Positions 25,444 through 34,832 are shown, counted from the stretch's first letter. The stretch: DNA of 64,000 bases from Aggregatilineales bacterium (GCA_030834905.1 JAUQWZ010000046.1:62001-126000); one strand, 5' to 3'. The notes: a model not told the origin generated them from the sequence alone. Made by a program: numbers and translations.

Positions 25444-26676
25444 ATGCATATTGAACATCTTTCGCTCAACAATTTCCGCAATTACGCCCGTCTGGAACTG
25501 AGCCTGCCGGCGACCAGCCCTGTCGTGCTGCGTGGAGCCAATGCGCAGGGCAAGACCAATCTGCTGGAATCGATCTATTACCTCGCCACCACCCGTTCGC
25601 CCTATACCGCCACCGACCGCCAGTTGATCAACTGGCGCGCCGAAGACGACCCAATCCCGTTTGCCCGCCTATCCGCCGAAATCTGCACCCGCCATCATCC
25701 CCTCAACCGCGTCGAAATGACGCTGGTGCTCGACAAAACCAGCGAAGGGCTGACCCGTTTCCGCAAGGTCATCAAGCTCAACGGCGTCGAAAAGCGGGTG
25801 ATGGATATCGTCGGACTGCTCAATGTAGTGCTGTTTCTGCCGCAGGATCTGGCGCTGATCGAAGGCTCGCCATCTGACCGCCGCCGCTTCATCGACAGCA
25901 CGCTCGGACAGGTGGACAGCGCCTATTTACAGGCGATTGACACTTACGAGAAGATACTGCCGCAGCGCAACGCCCTGCTGCGCCGCATTAGCGACAAACA
26001 GGCAAGCCCGCGCGAGCTAACCTACTGGGATGACCAGATTATCCAGGTCGGCAGCATCATCATCGCCGGTCGCCAGCGCTTCCTGCGCGAGCTGGAATAC
26101 AATGCCCAGCGCGCCCACCTCGATCTGACCGGTAGGCGCGAAATTCTGACGCTGCGCTACCAGCCCAGTTTTGTGCCGACCTTCGCCGGAGATGGTCAGC
26201 TTTCGTTTAACGCGCCCGGGCTGGACATTCACCGCGATTTGACGCCGGATCAAATCGCCCCGCAGTTCGCCGAACAGCTTAAACAGCGGCAGAACGAATC
26301 GATCAACCGGGGGGTGACGCTGACCGGACCGCATCGTGACGAACTGCGGCTGTTCATCAACGACCGCGACATTGGACTGTACGGCAGCCGCGGGCAGGCA
26401 AGGACGGCGGTGATGGCGTTTAAGCTGGCGGAACTGTCGTGGATGCACGACCGGATCGGTGAGTGGCCCGTGCTGCTGCTGGACGAAGTCGTCGCCGAAC
26501 TTGACGCCGAGCGCCGCGCCTTTCTGCTTGATCGGATCGACGGCGTGACGCAGACCCTCGCCACCACCACCGAACTGGATATTTTTACTGATTCATTTCT
26601 GGAGCGTGCCACCGTCTGGCACGTGGAAGACGGTCAGATCGATACCGGCAAGGCAAAACAAAACAGCCAGTCGTGA
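25444..26676 (+). CDS. recF: DNA replication and repair protein RecF
   Basis: 410 residues. SMC-like ATPase that loads RecA at gaps together with RecO and RecR. Walker A is GANAQGKTNLLESI, the ABC-like signature is YGSRGQARTAVMAFKL, and Walker B is VLLLDEVVAELD. The usual dnaA-dnaN neighbours are absent, so recF is outside the classical origin cluster. The stop lies nine bases from the stop of the convergent PAP2-like gene, which leaves no room for a separate terminator. Confidence 0.96.
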   Translation: MHIEHLSLNNFRNYARLELSLPATSPVVLRGANAQGKTNLLESIYYLATTRSPYTATDRQLINWRAEDDPIPFARLSAEICTRHHPLNRVEMTLVLDKTSEGLTRFRKVIKLNGVEKRVMDIVGLLNVVLFLPQDLALIEGSPSDRRRFIDSTLGQVDSAYLQAIDTYEKILPQRNALLRRISDKQASPRELTYWDDQIIQVGSIIIAGRQRFLRELEYNAQRAHLDLTGRREILTLRYQPSFVPTFAGDGQLSFNAPGLDIHRDLTPDQIAPQFAEQLKQRQNESINRGVTLTGPHRDELRLFINDRDIGLYGSRGQARTAVMAFKLAELSWMHDRIGEWPVLLLDEVVAELDAERRAFLLDRIDGVTQTLATTTELDIFTDSFLERATVWHVEDGQIDTGKAKQNSQS

Positions 26677-26685
26677 ATATGGGGT

Positions 26686-27306
26686 TTACGTCACCGACAG
26701 GCTGATGAGGAACATAACCCAGGTCAGCAGCGCGCCCAGCAGCCCGCCCGCCACCACCTGCGCCGGGGTGTGCCGCCGCAGCCGGATCCGCGCCGCGCCT
26801 ACCACCGGAATAAGGGGACTGAGCAGCAGCGCCGTACCGGGACCATAAAGCGCCCCCGCCAGCACCACCGCGCCAGTAATGCTCATGGAGTGCAGACTGA
26901 TCTGCCATAACAGCGTGATCAGCAGCATCACGCCAAGCTGAACCAGACTGAAGATGGCGAACAATGGCAGCAGCGAAGGCGCGTCCATCACCCGCAGCAG
27001 CGTAAAAGCAACGCCAGCGCAGACCACCGAAACCAGAAACGGACGCAGCCGCTGCTCGCGCACCTGAACGTGAATGTCGGTGATATGCCCGCGCCAGACC
27101 ATGTAGCCGATGTACAGCGCCGGAAGAATGCACACCAGAACAGCGTAAGTCAGCGCCCACAGCAGCGCGCGTTCCTGCGACTCCGCGCTGTAGAAGGCAA
27201 TTGGAAACGCCATCAAGCCCCAAATGACCGGTGGGCTGAGAACATCGGAGATCAGGCGCGCCCAGGAAATACGCCGATTCTTCAAACGACCATCCTCATG
27301 TACCAT
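26686..27306 (-). CDS. PAP2-like membrane protein
   Basis: 206 residues with five or six membrane helices. ITDIHVQVREQR in the first loop, LHSMSITGA, and ARIRLRRHTPAQVVAGGLLG near the end match the layout of lipid phosphatases of the PAP2 superfamily (K-x6-RP / SGH / SR-x5-H-x3-D), with the last His kept and several other catalytic residues changed. It may be a divergent or inactive lipid phosphatase. There is no ribosome site before the ATG, so the start is uncertain or the gene is leaderless. Confidence 0.6.
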   Translation of the reverse strand: MVHEDGRLKNRRISWARLISDVLSPPVIWGLMAFPIAFYSAESQERALLWALTYAVLVCILPALYIGYMVWRGHITDIHVQVREQRLRPFLVSVVCAGVAFTLLRVMDAPSLLPLFAIFSLVQLGVMLLITLLWQISLHSMSITGAVVLAGALYGPGTALLLSPLIPVVGAARIRLRRHTPAQVVAGGLLGALLTWVMFLISLSVT

Positions 27307-27384
27307 TGGCGTCAGTACGGTTAGTGTAACATAGGCAGTGCTAATTCTGAATTAAAAATCAGCGAAGGATTAATAAGAGTCCCT

Positions 27385-27981
27385 ATGAACGATCAGCTCA
27401 GCGGTCAGCTTTCGACGACCTGGAACATCCCTGAATACGCCCGCGATATGCTGTGGCTTGAAACCGACGCCGGGTTCGCGCGCGCCGAAGGTTTGTACGG
27501 CTTATTCACCCTGCCCGCCCCGGCTGAAATCCTGACGGTGCGCTGGGGCGGCGAAACCGGGCCGGCGCTGGCACAGCTTCGCTGGCAGGTGGACTCGCTG
27601 CGCTGGGATGGCGCTGTCCGGGTTGGCGGTTTTATCGATTCTATGCACCTGACCGACCTGCCCAGAATCCCCGAACCGGTGGTTGTACTGACGGTTGGCG
27701 GGCAGCCCCTCAAGCCGTCGTCGGCAGCCTTCCCCACTGCCGACCAGCGCCGCCGCGTCCCCTATCCGCCGCCGGATTTCTTTGAAGGCATCGCCGATGA
27801 GGTAGACGAAGGGATCACCACCTGGGTGTCGTTTGAAGGCAGCGCCCCGCTGGCGCTGGCGCAGGACGCGCTGGTGAGCAAGATGCACGTTTTCTGTTTC
27901 GGGCATCTGGCGGAAACGGCGTGGCAGGATTACTTCGCGCTGCCCATCGTCCTCGAAGGCATGACGCTGTTCGCGCCGTAG
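27385..27981 (+). CDS. Hypothetical protein
   Basis: 198 residues, soluble, no signal peptide or membrane helix. It is Trp- and Pro-rich with predicted beta strands, and ends in a hydrophobic ALPIVLEGMTLFAP. I recognise no family. It begins 79 bases after the divergent PAP2-like gene and converges with the lipoprotein gene downstream (37-bp gap). Codon use is like its neighbours. Confidence 0.6.
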   Translation: MNDQLSGQLSTTWNIPEYARDMLWLETDAGFARAEGLYGLFTLPAPAEILTVRWGGETGPALAQLRWQVDSLRWDGAVRVGGFIDSMHLTDLPRIPEPVVVLTVGGQPLKPSSAAFPTADQRRRVPYPPPDFFEGIADEVDEGITTWVSFEGSAPLALAQDALVSKMHVFCFGHLAETAWQDYFALPIVLEGMTLFAP

Positions 27982-28018
27982 AGCCGCGGTCGCCAGTGGA
28001 TCGGCGCTGCGAAGCGGG

Positions 28019-29062
28019 TTAGAAACTACCGCTGAACGCCCGCCAGGTGCCGCTGCCCGGCAGCGATGCGTCGTTGACCAGCAGAAAGGTCTGCGCCTGT
28101 CCGGGCAGATACAGCGCTTGCCCGCGTTCAAATATCAGCGCTGTCAGCGTGTCGCCGGTTTCCGACCGAGTCGCCCAGCCAAGCAGCCCGCGCGCGTCAA
28201 GGTTCGCGCGCCAGACCTTGCCAAAACCGCGTATCGGCTCCAGCAAGCCGGACGGGGGCGTTTCGCCGCCGCTTTCCGGGTCTGTGCCGGAAATAAACGT
28301 ATCGTCATAGCGCCGGAAACGTCCATCACTGGAAAGCGCGTAAATGCTGCCCGGCGTCCCCTGCACATAGACCATGAATCCGCGTTCGAACGGCTGCCAC
28401 GCCCCCGGCAGCAGCACCGACGCCGGCGGCGCGCCCACCGGACATCCGAGCGCTGATTGCAGCGTCGTATCCATCGCCAGCCAGGTGTTCAGGTTGCCGG
28501 GCGGCAGGTACTGGCAGCTAATCGTCGGCGGTGGCGGCAGCGTCACCAGTATTGGTTCGCCGGGCAGGACAGCCGTCGGCGTCGCGCCAGCACCGGGCAG
28601 GATGTTACCGGGCGTTGAGGCGCGAATCTGCGCCATCGCCGTCAGCGTGCCGGTGCCGTAGCGAATTTCCGGCGGCAGCACCGTCACCTGCGCCGCCATC
28701 ACCGCCAGACCGCCGAGCATCGGCAGTTCCTGAGTGGGCGTCGGCGTGGGTGAAATGGTCGGCGTGATGGTGTCGGTGATCGTCAGGCTGGCGGTGACCG
28801 TCACCGTCGGCAGTTCGGTTGGCGCTTCGGTCGGCGTATCCGATGGCGTCAGGCTGATGGTTGGCGTAGGCGGCAGCGTGCCGGTGTCGGTCGGCAGCGG
28901 CGTGTCCGACGGGGCAGTTGTCGCCGTCGGCGGGATAGTCGGCGGCGGAATCGGCGTCTCGGTTTCGGTTGGCAGCACTGCCAGCGTCGGCACGACGACA
29001 ACCGAAGGCTGGCTGTTACAGGCGGCAAGCGTTAGCAGGAGCAGGCAAAGGAATCGTCTCAT
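28019..29062 (-). CDS. Lipoprotein with a Pro/Thr-rich stalk
   Basis: 347 residues from the ATG at 29062 (three codons downstream of another ATG). The lipobox LTLAAC predicts a lipid anchor at Cys16. Residues 30-120 are almost only Pro, Thr, Ser and Glu, with repeated PTxTPT patterns, and form an extended stalk typical of exported Chloroflexota proteins. The globular C-terminal part (about 185-345) has CQYLPPGNLNTW and GCPVGAPPASVLLPGAWQPFE, resembling LGFP-like or wall-associated beta modules. Function unknown; surface exposed. Confidence 0.7.
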   Translation of the reverse strand: MRRFLCLLLLTLAACNSQPSVVVVPTLAVLPTETETPIPPPTIPPTATTAPSDTPLPTDTGTLPPTPTISLTPSDTPTEAPTELPTVTVTASLTITDTITPTISPTPTPTQELPMLGGLAVMAAQVTVLPPEIRYGTGTLTAMAQIRASTPGNILPGAGATPTAVLPGEPILVTLPPPPTISCQYLPPGNLNTWLAMDTTLQSALGCPVGAPPASVLLPGAWQPFERGFMVYVQGTPGSIYALSSDGRFRRYDDTFISGTDPESGGETPPSGLLEPIRGFGKVWRANLDARGLLGWATRSETGDTLTALIFERGQALYLPGQAQTFLLVNDASLPGSGTWRAFSGSF

Positions 29063-29186
29063 GGCGATCATTGTAGCGTAAAGCCACTGGCGCGCGGAAA
29101 GCCCGTATAATGATCGACAACGGCGAGCATCGCTCCGCCACCTTCATACTCTGCGTTGTACACGTATCACCACCCGGAGCTGTCGA

Positions 29187-30098
29187 ATGAGTAATGATAT
29201 ATTTTCCACTACCGAGCTGCGAACCGCCAACCTTGCCGAACTTCAGCAGCACTATGACAGCGAAGTCCTGCTGCGCTTTGTCCATATCAGTGACACCCAC
29301 CTCAGCGCCGACCCGACTTACACCCTGCCGGAAGCCGATCACACACCGGCAGAAGGCGCGCGCGAACTGGTGCGCCAGATCAACGCTCTGCCGTTCACGC
29401 CCGATTTTGTACTCCACACGGGCGATATCGCCGCCGATCCCGATCCGCAGTCCTATGAAGCCGCCCGCGCCATCCTGAATGAGCTTCGCTATCCAGTCTA
29501 TTATCTGATCGGCAACCATGACGACCGCGCCATGCTTCAGCGGACGATGCTGGATCGTGCCGAGATCAAACCATCATTTGACTACGAGTTTGAGGTCAAC
29601 GGCGTCCAGATCGTCTGTCTGGATTCCAACGGTCCGGCGAAATTCGCTGGCGGCTCGCTCAGCACCGCCCAGTTGGAATGGGTTGAGGGTATCTGCAAAG
29701 CGCCCGACCCGCGCCCGCTGGTGGTCGCCATCCATCACAATATCCTGCCGATTGGCGCGCCCTTCTGGGACGATTTTATGCGGTTGACCAACGGCGAAGA
29801 TTTGCACCGCCTGCTGCTGGCAGCGCGACCGCGCCTGCGGGGCGTCTTCTTCGGTCACGTTCATCAGGCGACGGAAACGTACCGGGACGGCATTCTTTAT
29901 GCCAGCGTATTGAGCAGTTGGTATCAACTGTGCTACCCGCCGGGACAGTCGCGCATTGAGGAAGACCGGGGGGCTGACCCCGGCTTCAGTGTCGTGACGG
30001 TCACGCGGTCGCAAACCTTTATTTACCGCTGCCGCTTTCGGGTTCCCGCGAGCGAGCCAGCAGCTAAGACGACGACGAGTTCCGCAGGTTCTGCATAA
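29187..30098 (+). CDS. Calcineurin-like metallophosphoesterase, CpdA type
   Basis: 303 residues, cytoplasmic. All metal-binding blocks of the family are present in order: HISDTHL, HTGDIAADP, GNHDDR, IHHN and GHVH. This set is typical of class III 3',5'-cyclic nucleotide phosphodiesterases such as CpdA, so hydrolysis of cAMP or another phosphodiester is likely. The last 40 residues are less conserved and Ser/Thr-rich. The 3' end overlaps the 3' end of the convergent TIR gene by 35 bases. Confidence 0.85.
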   Translation: MSNDIFSTTELRTANLAELQQHYDSEVLLRFVHISDTHLSADPTYTLPEADHTPAEGARELVRQINALPFTPDFVLHTGDIAADPDPQSYEAARAILNELRYPVYYLIGNHDDRAMLQRTMLDRAEIKPSFDYEFEVNGVQIVCLDSNGPAKFAGGSLSTAQLEWVEGICKAPDPRPLVVAIHHNILPIGAPFWDDFMRLTNGEDLHRLLLAARPRLRGVFFGHVHQATETYRDGILYASVLSSWYQLCYPPGQSRIEEDRGADPGFSVVTVTRSQTFIYRCRFRVPASEPAAKTTTSSAGSA

Positions 30099-30960
30099 TT
30101 TCGGCAAGCACGTTGGTGAAGGTCTTCAGCCGTTCCGCCGTCGCCAGCGCTGGCAGCAGCGGAATGTTCGGGCGGCGGTCAGCGCGGCTGTCTTCCAACT
30201 GCTCGCCCAGCGGCAAAAGCTGGTTGAAGATGCGGACAACCTTCAGCCGTTCGTCGAACGAGTCATACGGCGGAAATTCCTTGAAATACTGAAGCGGCAC
30301 TTCGACGGCGGGATGGCTGGCATAGGCACGCATCGAGAACACCAGCACGCCGCCGGGACCCACCCAGACATGAGCGTGAAAAGCCGGGGCGCTTCGCCCG
30401 CTGAAGGAAATGTTATCGGCGTTCGCCTGGGCGAAATCGAACATTTCACGGGCAATGCGGGCATTGTCCTCGCCATCTGGAAGCTGTTTCACGTACTTGA
30501 AGAACTTCTGCTCGTTGGGACGCGGCGACAGCCGCTGTTCCTCGCGCGGCGTGGGCGGGGGCTGCGGCTCGGTCAGCGAGACATCCGTCAGCGCCGAGAG
30601 CAGCTTCTTCATGGCAGTTTCGCGCCGCCTGCGGAAATCGCTGAACTGGCGGTTGATCAGGTGGATGGGCAGCGGCGCTTCGTCCATGCGGGCGATGAAC
30701 ACCGGCTTTCGTAAATCCAGCGCCAGCAGCGTTTCACGTTCCACCCATTCGGAAAGCCGCGCGTTCTCCGACATCACCACCACCAGCGCGCCGCAGTTTT
30801 CTACCGCCTGCTGAATCTCGCGGGGCCAGGTGGAACCCGCCGGAATACTATCCACGTCCACCCAGCAGCGGTAACCTGCGTCGGTCAGCCGCCCCGCCAG
30901 ATACTCAGTATACTTCGTGTCTTTGGAACTGTGACTGATAAACAGGTAAGGTTGTTGCAT
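30064..30960 (-). CDS. TIR domain protein
   Basis: 298 residues from the ATG at 30960. An N-terminal TIR domain (about 4-130) opens YLFISHSSKDTKYTEYLA. The putative NAD-hydrolase Glu is E76 in EWVERE, at the place of the catalytic Glu of TIR NADases (WVxxE). A Pro/Arg linker (about 135-160) leads to a C-terminal domain of 135 residues with no motif I recognise, which ends in a Ser tail. Bacterial TIR proteins often act in phage defence by destroying NAD+ after a sensor partner is triggered. It is divergent from a CoiA-like nuclease, with a 72-bp shared promoter region. An extended frame reaches 31572 but would overlap the whole first half of that gene. Confidence 0.8.
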   Translation of the reverse strand: MQQPYLFISHSSKDTKYTEYLAGRLTDAGYRCWVDVDSIPAGSTWPREIQQAVENCGALVVVMSENARLSEWVERETLLALDLRKPVFIARMDEAPLPIHLINRQFSDFRRRRETAMKKLLSALTDVSLTEPQPPPTPREEQRLSPRPNEQKFFKYVKQLPDGEDNARIAREMFDFAQANADNISFSGRSAPAFHAHVWVGPGGVLVFSMRAYASHPAVEVPLQYFKEFPPYDSFDERLKVVRIFNQLLPLGEQLEDSRADRRPNIPLLPALATAERLKTFTNVLAEIMQNLRNSSSS

Positions 30961-31032
30961 CGTTTGCTTCACTGGGATAATCAAGACTCTGGTTATTGTA
31001 CAGCAATGCCGCTGTTTTAAGGAACAGGAACG

Positions 31033-32163
31033 ATGCCGCTGCGCGCGTTTGTCGATGGAAAAGAAGTCATCGCGCCGACCCTGAGCGATGAGGAATGGGA
31101 AGCCCTGCGCCAGCGGGTGCAGGCGGAAAAGCTGGCGGTGATGGTGCCCTGCTGTGATCGCCCGGGATACCTGCGCCGGAGCCGCCTCGGCACGCGCCAT
31201 TTCGCCCACAAACGCGCGGCTGACGGCGACGCACCGCGCTGCGACATGGAAGGCGAGACGATGGAGCATCTCAAGGCGAAAGCGGACATCATCACCGCCG
31301 CGCGCCGGGCGGGCTACCGTGCCGCGCCGGAACTGGCGGGGGACGGCTGGCGCGCCGATGTGATGGCGGAACGCCCCGACGGCAGCGGACGAATCGCCTT
31401 TGAGGTTCAATGGAGCTTCCTGCGGCTGGAAGACTGCATCTTCCGGCAGGAACGGTATGCCAATGACAGCGTGCGCGGCTGCTGGTTCTTTCGCAACCCG
31501 CCGCCGCAGTGGCTGCGGAACAGTGAACTCGGACCCGAAATTCGGGCGCGGCGCGATCTGCCGCTGTTCCATCTGTGGGTGAATGTGGATCGCTCGTTTT
31601 CGGTGTCGCTGAACCGCCGCCTATACAGCCTGTCGGACTTCGTTCACGCGCTGTTGAAATCGCGGATTCGCTTCTGCGCCAGCGCCCGCGCGCAGCCCCG
31701 CCAGAAGCTGCGCTTCGCTTTCGTCGAAATCCCCTGCGAGCACTGCGGCAGAGGCACGCACATCTACCACGTCGATACACGGCTGACTTCCCGCTGCGGC
31801 ATGGCGTTCCAGCCAGAGGCAAGCTGGTATTCAGACGACTTCGCCTTTCAGCCGCAGGTGCTCGCCGCCGCCGGGCAAGCCGCCAGCAGCAACGACTGGA
31901 TCAGGCTGGGGGCGATTCGCCCGCGCGCCAGCGAGCGCGAAAACGCCACCTACACCGCCTTTGGCTGCGCCCACTGTGACGCCATGCTCGACCGCACCTA
32001 CGTTGAGATGGCGCTTTACGGGGCGAGCCGCCTGGCTGAAGCCTACGAAACCGACGCTTACACGGTCAGCGTGACGCTGGACACCGCCCCCGCCGCGCGG
32101 CTTGCCCACTGGTGCTACCCGCAGGCTGGGCGCTTCTGCTGCTCGTCTATTACGCCTCATTAG
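31033..32163 (+). CDS. CoiA-like (PD-(D/E)XK) protein with cysteine clusters
   Basis: 376 residues. Residues 35-150 match the competence protein CoiA layout: a Cys pair (C40, C41), HFAHK at 56-60, then EHLKAKADIITAARRAGY, D109 in RADVMAE and E124-x-Q126 in FEVQWS, the last two forming a PD-(D/E)XK-like metal site. The C-terminal 150 residues add further pairs (CEHCGRGTH, GCAHCDAM), likely zinc ribbons. CoiA works in transformation, but CoiA-like nucleases also occur in defence loci. No other competence gene is near; the divergent TIR gene is the only neighbour in context. Confidence 0.75.
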   Translation: MPLRAFVDGKEVIAPTLSDEEWEALRQRVQAEKLAVMVPCCDRPGYLRRSRLGTRHFAHKRAADGDAPRCDMEGETMEHLKAKADIITAARRAGYRAAPELAGDGWRADVMAERPDGSGRIAFEVQWSFLRLEDCIFRQERYANDSVRGCWFFRNPPPQWLRNSELGPEIRARRDLPLFHLWVNVDRSFSVSLNRRLYSLSDFVHALLKSRIRFCASARAQPRQKLRFAFVEIPCEHCGRGTHIYHVDTRLTSRCGMAFQPEASWYSDDFAFQPQVLAAAGQAASSNDWIRLGAIRPRASERENATYTAFGCAHCDAMLDRTYVEMALYGASRLAEAYETDAYTVSVTLDTAPAARLAHWCYPQAGRFCCSSITPH

Positions 32164-32183
32164 CACAGCAATACGGGACATGT

Positions 32184-32299
32184 AGGGACACCATACATGG
32201 TGTCCGAAATGTCGCCATAGGGCAGACACGACAAAGATATTTTGGGAATCTACATTTTTGTGTCTGCTTCGTTCGGACACGACAATGTCGTGTCCCTAC
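32184..32299 (+). repeat. Pair of hairpins of the GGACAC family, one with changed arms
   Basis: 32185-32206 holds GGACACCAT / ATGGTGTCC and 32275-32295 holds GGACACGAC / GTCGTGTCC. Outer ends are GTAGGGAC and GTCCCTAC. Between them CAGACAC and GTGTCTG also pair, so the whole 116 bp is a nested inverted repeat. In the first hairpin the inner arm bases changed on both sides together, so pairing is kept. Confidence 0.75.
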
Positions 32300-32419
32300 C
32301 CGCCGCCTTTGTTAATCGTATGAAGGGGCGGGTGAATTTCGTAAATCTATTTGACCGACAGCGTTTGTCTGTGAAAAATAGTATATGCAGGTTTATTTAC
32401 TACGATAAAGAAGCGATTT

Positions 32420-34780
32420 ATGCCTACATTACGCCCGCTTCACATTGTCCTTCTTATCGGTTTGGTTGTTTCCACCTCGCTGCTTCAACCTCAAGGCTCC
32501 TTCGCCGTCCCACCGGATACGTGTACCGAAGTAAATTTCTACACTGAAACCCACGAGAGCGGAGAAAATGGCTGGACGACGCCAACAGATTACGATTCGC
32601 CAGCGCTGTATAAGCAGCCCTGGTTGTTAGAAAGCGGCGGCAGCTCCAGTGGCAGCTACCATTGGTTCGCAAATAACTGGGGCGGAAACGGCACCTATAT
32701 CACCGAAGCGCGTCTCGTCAGTCCAAATATCGTCATCCCTGGAGCAGCCGGGGATGAGATCTTTCTGCGCTTCTATCACCGCTATGACAGCGAGCCGGGC
32801 GTAGATGGCGGCATTGTCGAGGTCATCGTGAACGACAGCGAATTTGTCGATGTTGGCGTCTCCAGATTCACGCAAAACCCGTACAATCGCATGTTAAGCG
32901 GCGGCACAGTGCTTGGGATCCGCGAAGCCTTTACCGGACAAAGTACCGGCTATCCCGGCTATATCGCATCGGTCGTTGACTTAAGCGATCTTGTCACTAT
33001 CGGAGATGTCGTTCAGATACGCTTCCACTTCGGAACCAGCCCCGAACAATCCGGCATTGGCTGGTTCGTGGATGACGTACAGCTTGGCTACTGTCAGGCA
33101 GCCAATACGCCGCCGGTGGCGAACGACCTGATCACCACTACCCCGGAAGATACGCCGCTGAACGGCAGCGTCACCGCCACAGACCCCGACAATGACCCCC
33201 TGACCTATTCGCTGGATGCAGCGCCATCTCATGGCAGCGCCAGCGTCAACCCGGACGGAACGTTCACCTACACGCCAGATGCGGATTTTAACGGCACCGA
33301 CAGCTTCACAGTTCTGGTGGATGACGGCAGCCTCGGTACCGATACAGCCACCGTTTCCGTCACCGTCACCGCTGTCAACGATCCGCCGGTGGCGAACGAC
33401 CTGATCACCACTACCCCGGAAGATACGCCGCTGAACGGCAGCGTCACAGCCGCTGATATTGACGGCGATCCCCTCAGCTTTTCGCTGAGCGCAGCACCCA
33501 CTCATGGCAGCGCCAGCGTCAACCCGGACGGCGCGTTCACCTACACACCGGACGCGGACTTTAACGGTACCGACAGCTTCACAGTTCTGGTGGATGACGG
33601 CAGCCTCGGTACCGATACAGCCACCGTTTCCGTCACCGTCACCGCTGTCAACGATCCGCCGGCGGCGAACGACCTGATCACCACTACCCCGGAAGATACG
33701 CCGCTGAACGGCAGCGTCACAGCCGCTGATGTTGACGGCGATCCCCTCAGCTTTTCGCTTAGCACAGCACCCACTAACGGCAGCGCCAGCGTCAACCCGG
33801 ACGGAACGTTCACCTACACGCCAGATGCGGACTTTAACGGTACCGACAGCTTTAGTTTCTCGGTCAGCGACGGCAGCAGCACCGATTCCGGACTGGTCAC
33901 GATTACGGTGGGCAGCGTCAATGACGCGCCCATTGTGACGGCGGACGCAGATTTCACCGCCGACCTCAACACCGCAGTCAGCGCCAGCGCGACCTACACG
34001 GACGCCGATACCGGCGACACGCACACCGCGACGATTGACTGGGGCGACGGCAGCGCCGTTGAGGCTGTTTCGGCAGCGGGCGGCGCGGTCAGCGGCAGCC
34101 ATACGTATACTGGCAGTGGCAATTTCACGGTCACGGTTATCGTGACCGACAGCGCCGCTGGAAGTGGCAGCGACAGCCTGATCATCAGCGTCAACGCGCC
34201 AACCTTTACGGCTACGCACACCGCCACAGCGACCGCCACAGCGACCGCTACAGCGACCGCTACAGCGACCGCTACGGCGACCCCATCACCCACGCAGCCG
34301 CCGAACGGCACGCCAACTACCGCGCCGACCTTCAGCCCGCCGAGCACGCCGAACGTGCCACCGCCGCCGCCCGCGCCTTTGGCGGTTGACGTGAACGCGA
34401 CTCCCGACAGCATCGCGCGTTCGGGCATTCCCGATCACCTGTACAGTGACATCCACATCCGCGAGATCGTCGTCAATGGCAGCTACCCGACGTGGCTGGG
34501 CAGCGCCATAACCCATGCCGGTTACATCGGCAATGAGGGCGTGCTGGCAATGGGCGTGCGGCAGGCGGTCGATATCTTCAGCCCCACCGGACTGACCTAT
34601 TTTCAGGGTGGGATCGTCATCTGTCTGCGCGGTGAAGGCACGCTGGTCTATCTGAATGCCAACCACGCGCCGCGTCTGGCGGAGATTGTCGGCAGCTACA
34701 CGGTGCCGGAGTTTCCCGGCTTCACCTGCGTCACGCTGTTCGAGCCGGGCACGCTGGTGCTGGTCGATCCGGTTGAATAA
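32420..34780 (+). CDS. Large modular surface protein with cadherin-like and PKD repeats
   Basis: 786 residues. Signal peptide (about 1-30); an N-terminal jelly-roll-like domain (about 33-228) of the type found in secreted peptidases and adhesins; three tandem Ig/cadherin-like modules of 91 residues each (about 230-500), every one with PEDTPLNGSVTA and NPDGxFTYTPDADFNGTDSF; a PKD domain (about 505-590); an (Ala-Thr)n and Pro-rich stalk (about 595-645); and a C-terminal domain (650-786). The 91-residue modules are nearly identical in DNA (273-bp period), a sign of recent duplication. No sortase or PEP-CTERM signal is seen. Likely an adhesin or sheath protein. Confidence 0.82.
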   Translation: MPTLRPLHIVLLIGLVVSTSLLQPQGSFAVPPDTCTEVNFYTETHESGENGWTTPTDYDSPALYKQPWLLESGGSSSGSYHWFANNWGGNGTYITEARLVSPNIVIPGAAGDEIFLRFYHRYDSEPGVDGGIVEVIVNDSEFVDVGVSRFTQNPYNRMLSGGTVLGIREAFTGQSTGYPGYIASVVDLSDLVTIGDVVQIRFHFGTSPEQSGIGWFVDDVQLGYCQAANTPPVANDLITTTPEDTPLNGSVTATDPDNDPLTYSLDAAPSHGSASVNPDGTFTYTPDADFNGTDSFTVLVDDGSLGTDTATVSVTVTAVNDPPVANDLITTTPEDTPLNGSVTAADIDGDPLSFSLSAAPTHGSASVNPDGAFTYTPDADFNGTDSFTVLVDDGSLGTDTATVSVTVTAVNDPPAANDLITTTPEDTPLNGSVTAADVDGDPLSFSLSTAPTNGSASVNPDGTFTYTPDADFNGTDSFSFSVSDGSSTDSGLVTITVGSVNDAPIVTADADFTADLNTAVSASATYTDADTGDTHTATIDWGDGSAVEAVSAAGGAVSGSHTYTGSGNFTVTVIVTDSAAGSGSDSLIISVNAPTFTATHTATATATATATATATATATATPSPTQPPNGTPTTAPTFSPPSTPNVPPPPPAPLAVDVNATPDSIARSGIPDHLYSDIHIREIVVNGSYPTWLGSAITHAGYIGNEGVLAMGVRQAVDIFSPTGLTYFQGGIVICLRGEGTLVYLNANHAPRLAEIVGSYTVPEFPGFTCVTLFEPGTLVLVDPVE
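33111..33900 (+). repeat. Three 273-bp tandem repeats in the surface protein gene
   Basis: Units begin near 33115, 33388 and 33661, a fixed 273-bp step. Long stretches are identical between units, for example GAACGACCTGATCACC through the PEDTPLNGSV codons. The third unit differs mainly at its 3' end. Confidence 0.85.
34218..34282 (+). repeat. 12-bp tandem repeat coding for the Ala-Thr stalk
   Basis: About five copies of ACAGCGACCGCT with small changes code for the (TA)n part of the stalk. Such repeats can gain or lose units by slippage, always in frame. Confidence 0.8.
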
Positions 34781-34796
34781 AGCAGCTCACAGCATC

Positions 34797-34832
34797 GAAC
34801 GCTCATCGGATTTCCGGTGAGCGTTCTTTTTT
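34797..34832 (+). terminator. Rho-independent terminator after the surface protein
   Basis: GAACGCTCA pairs with TGAGCGTTC, with an inner CGG/CCG pair, followed by six T. Confidence 0.85.

Noticed and set aside
30961..31572. N-terminal extension of the TIR protein
   Set aside because: The extension would cover the first half of the CoiA-like gene on the other strand; the TIR domain begins right at the ATG at 30960.
32981..34219. 412-codon reverse frame in the surface protein gene
   Set aside because: It is a product of the 273-bp repeats read backwards.
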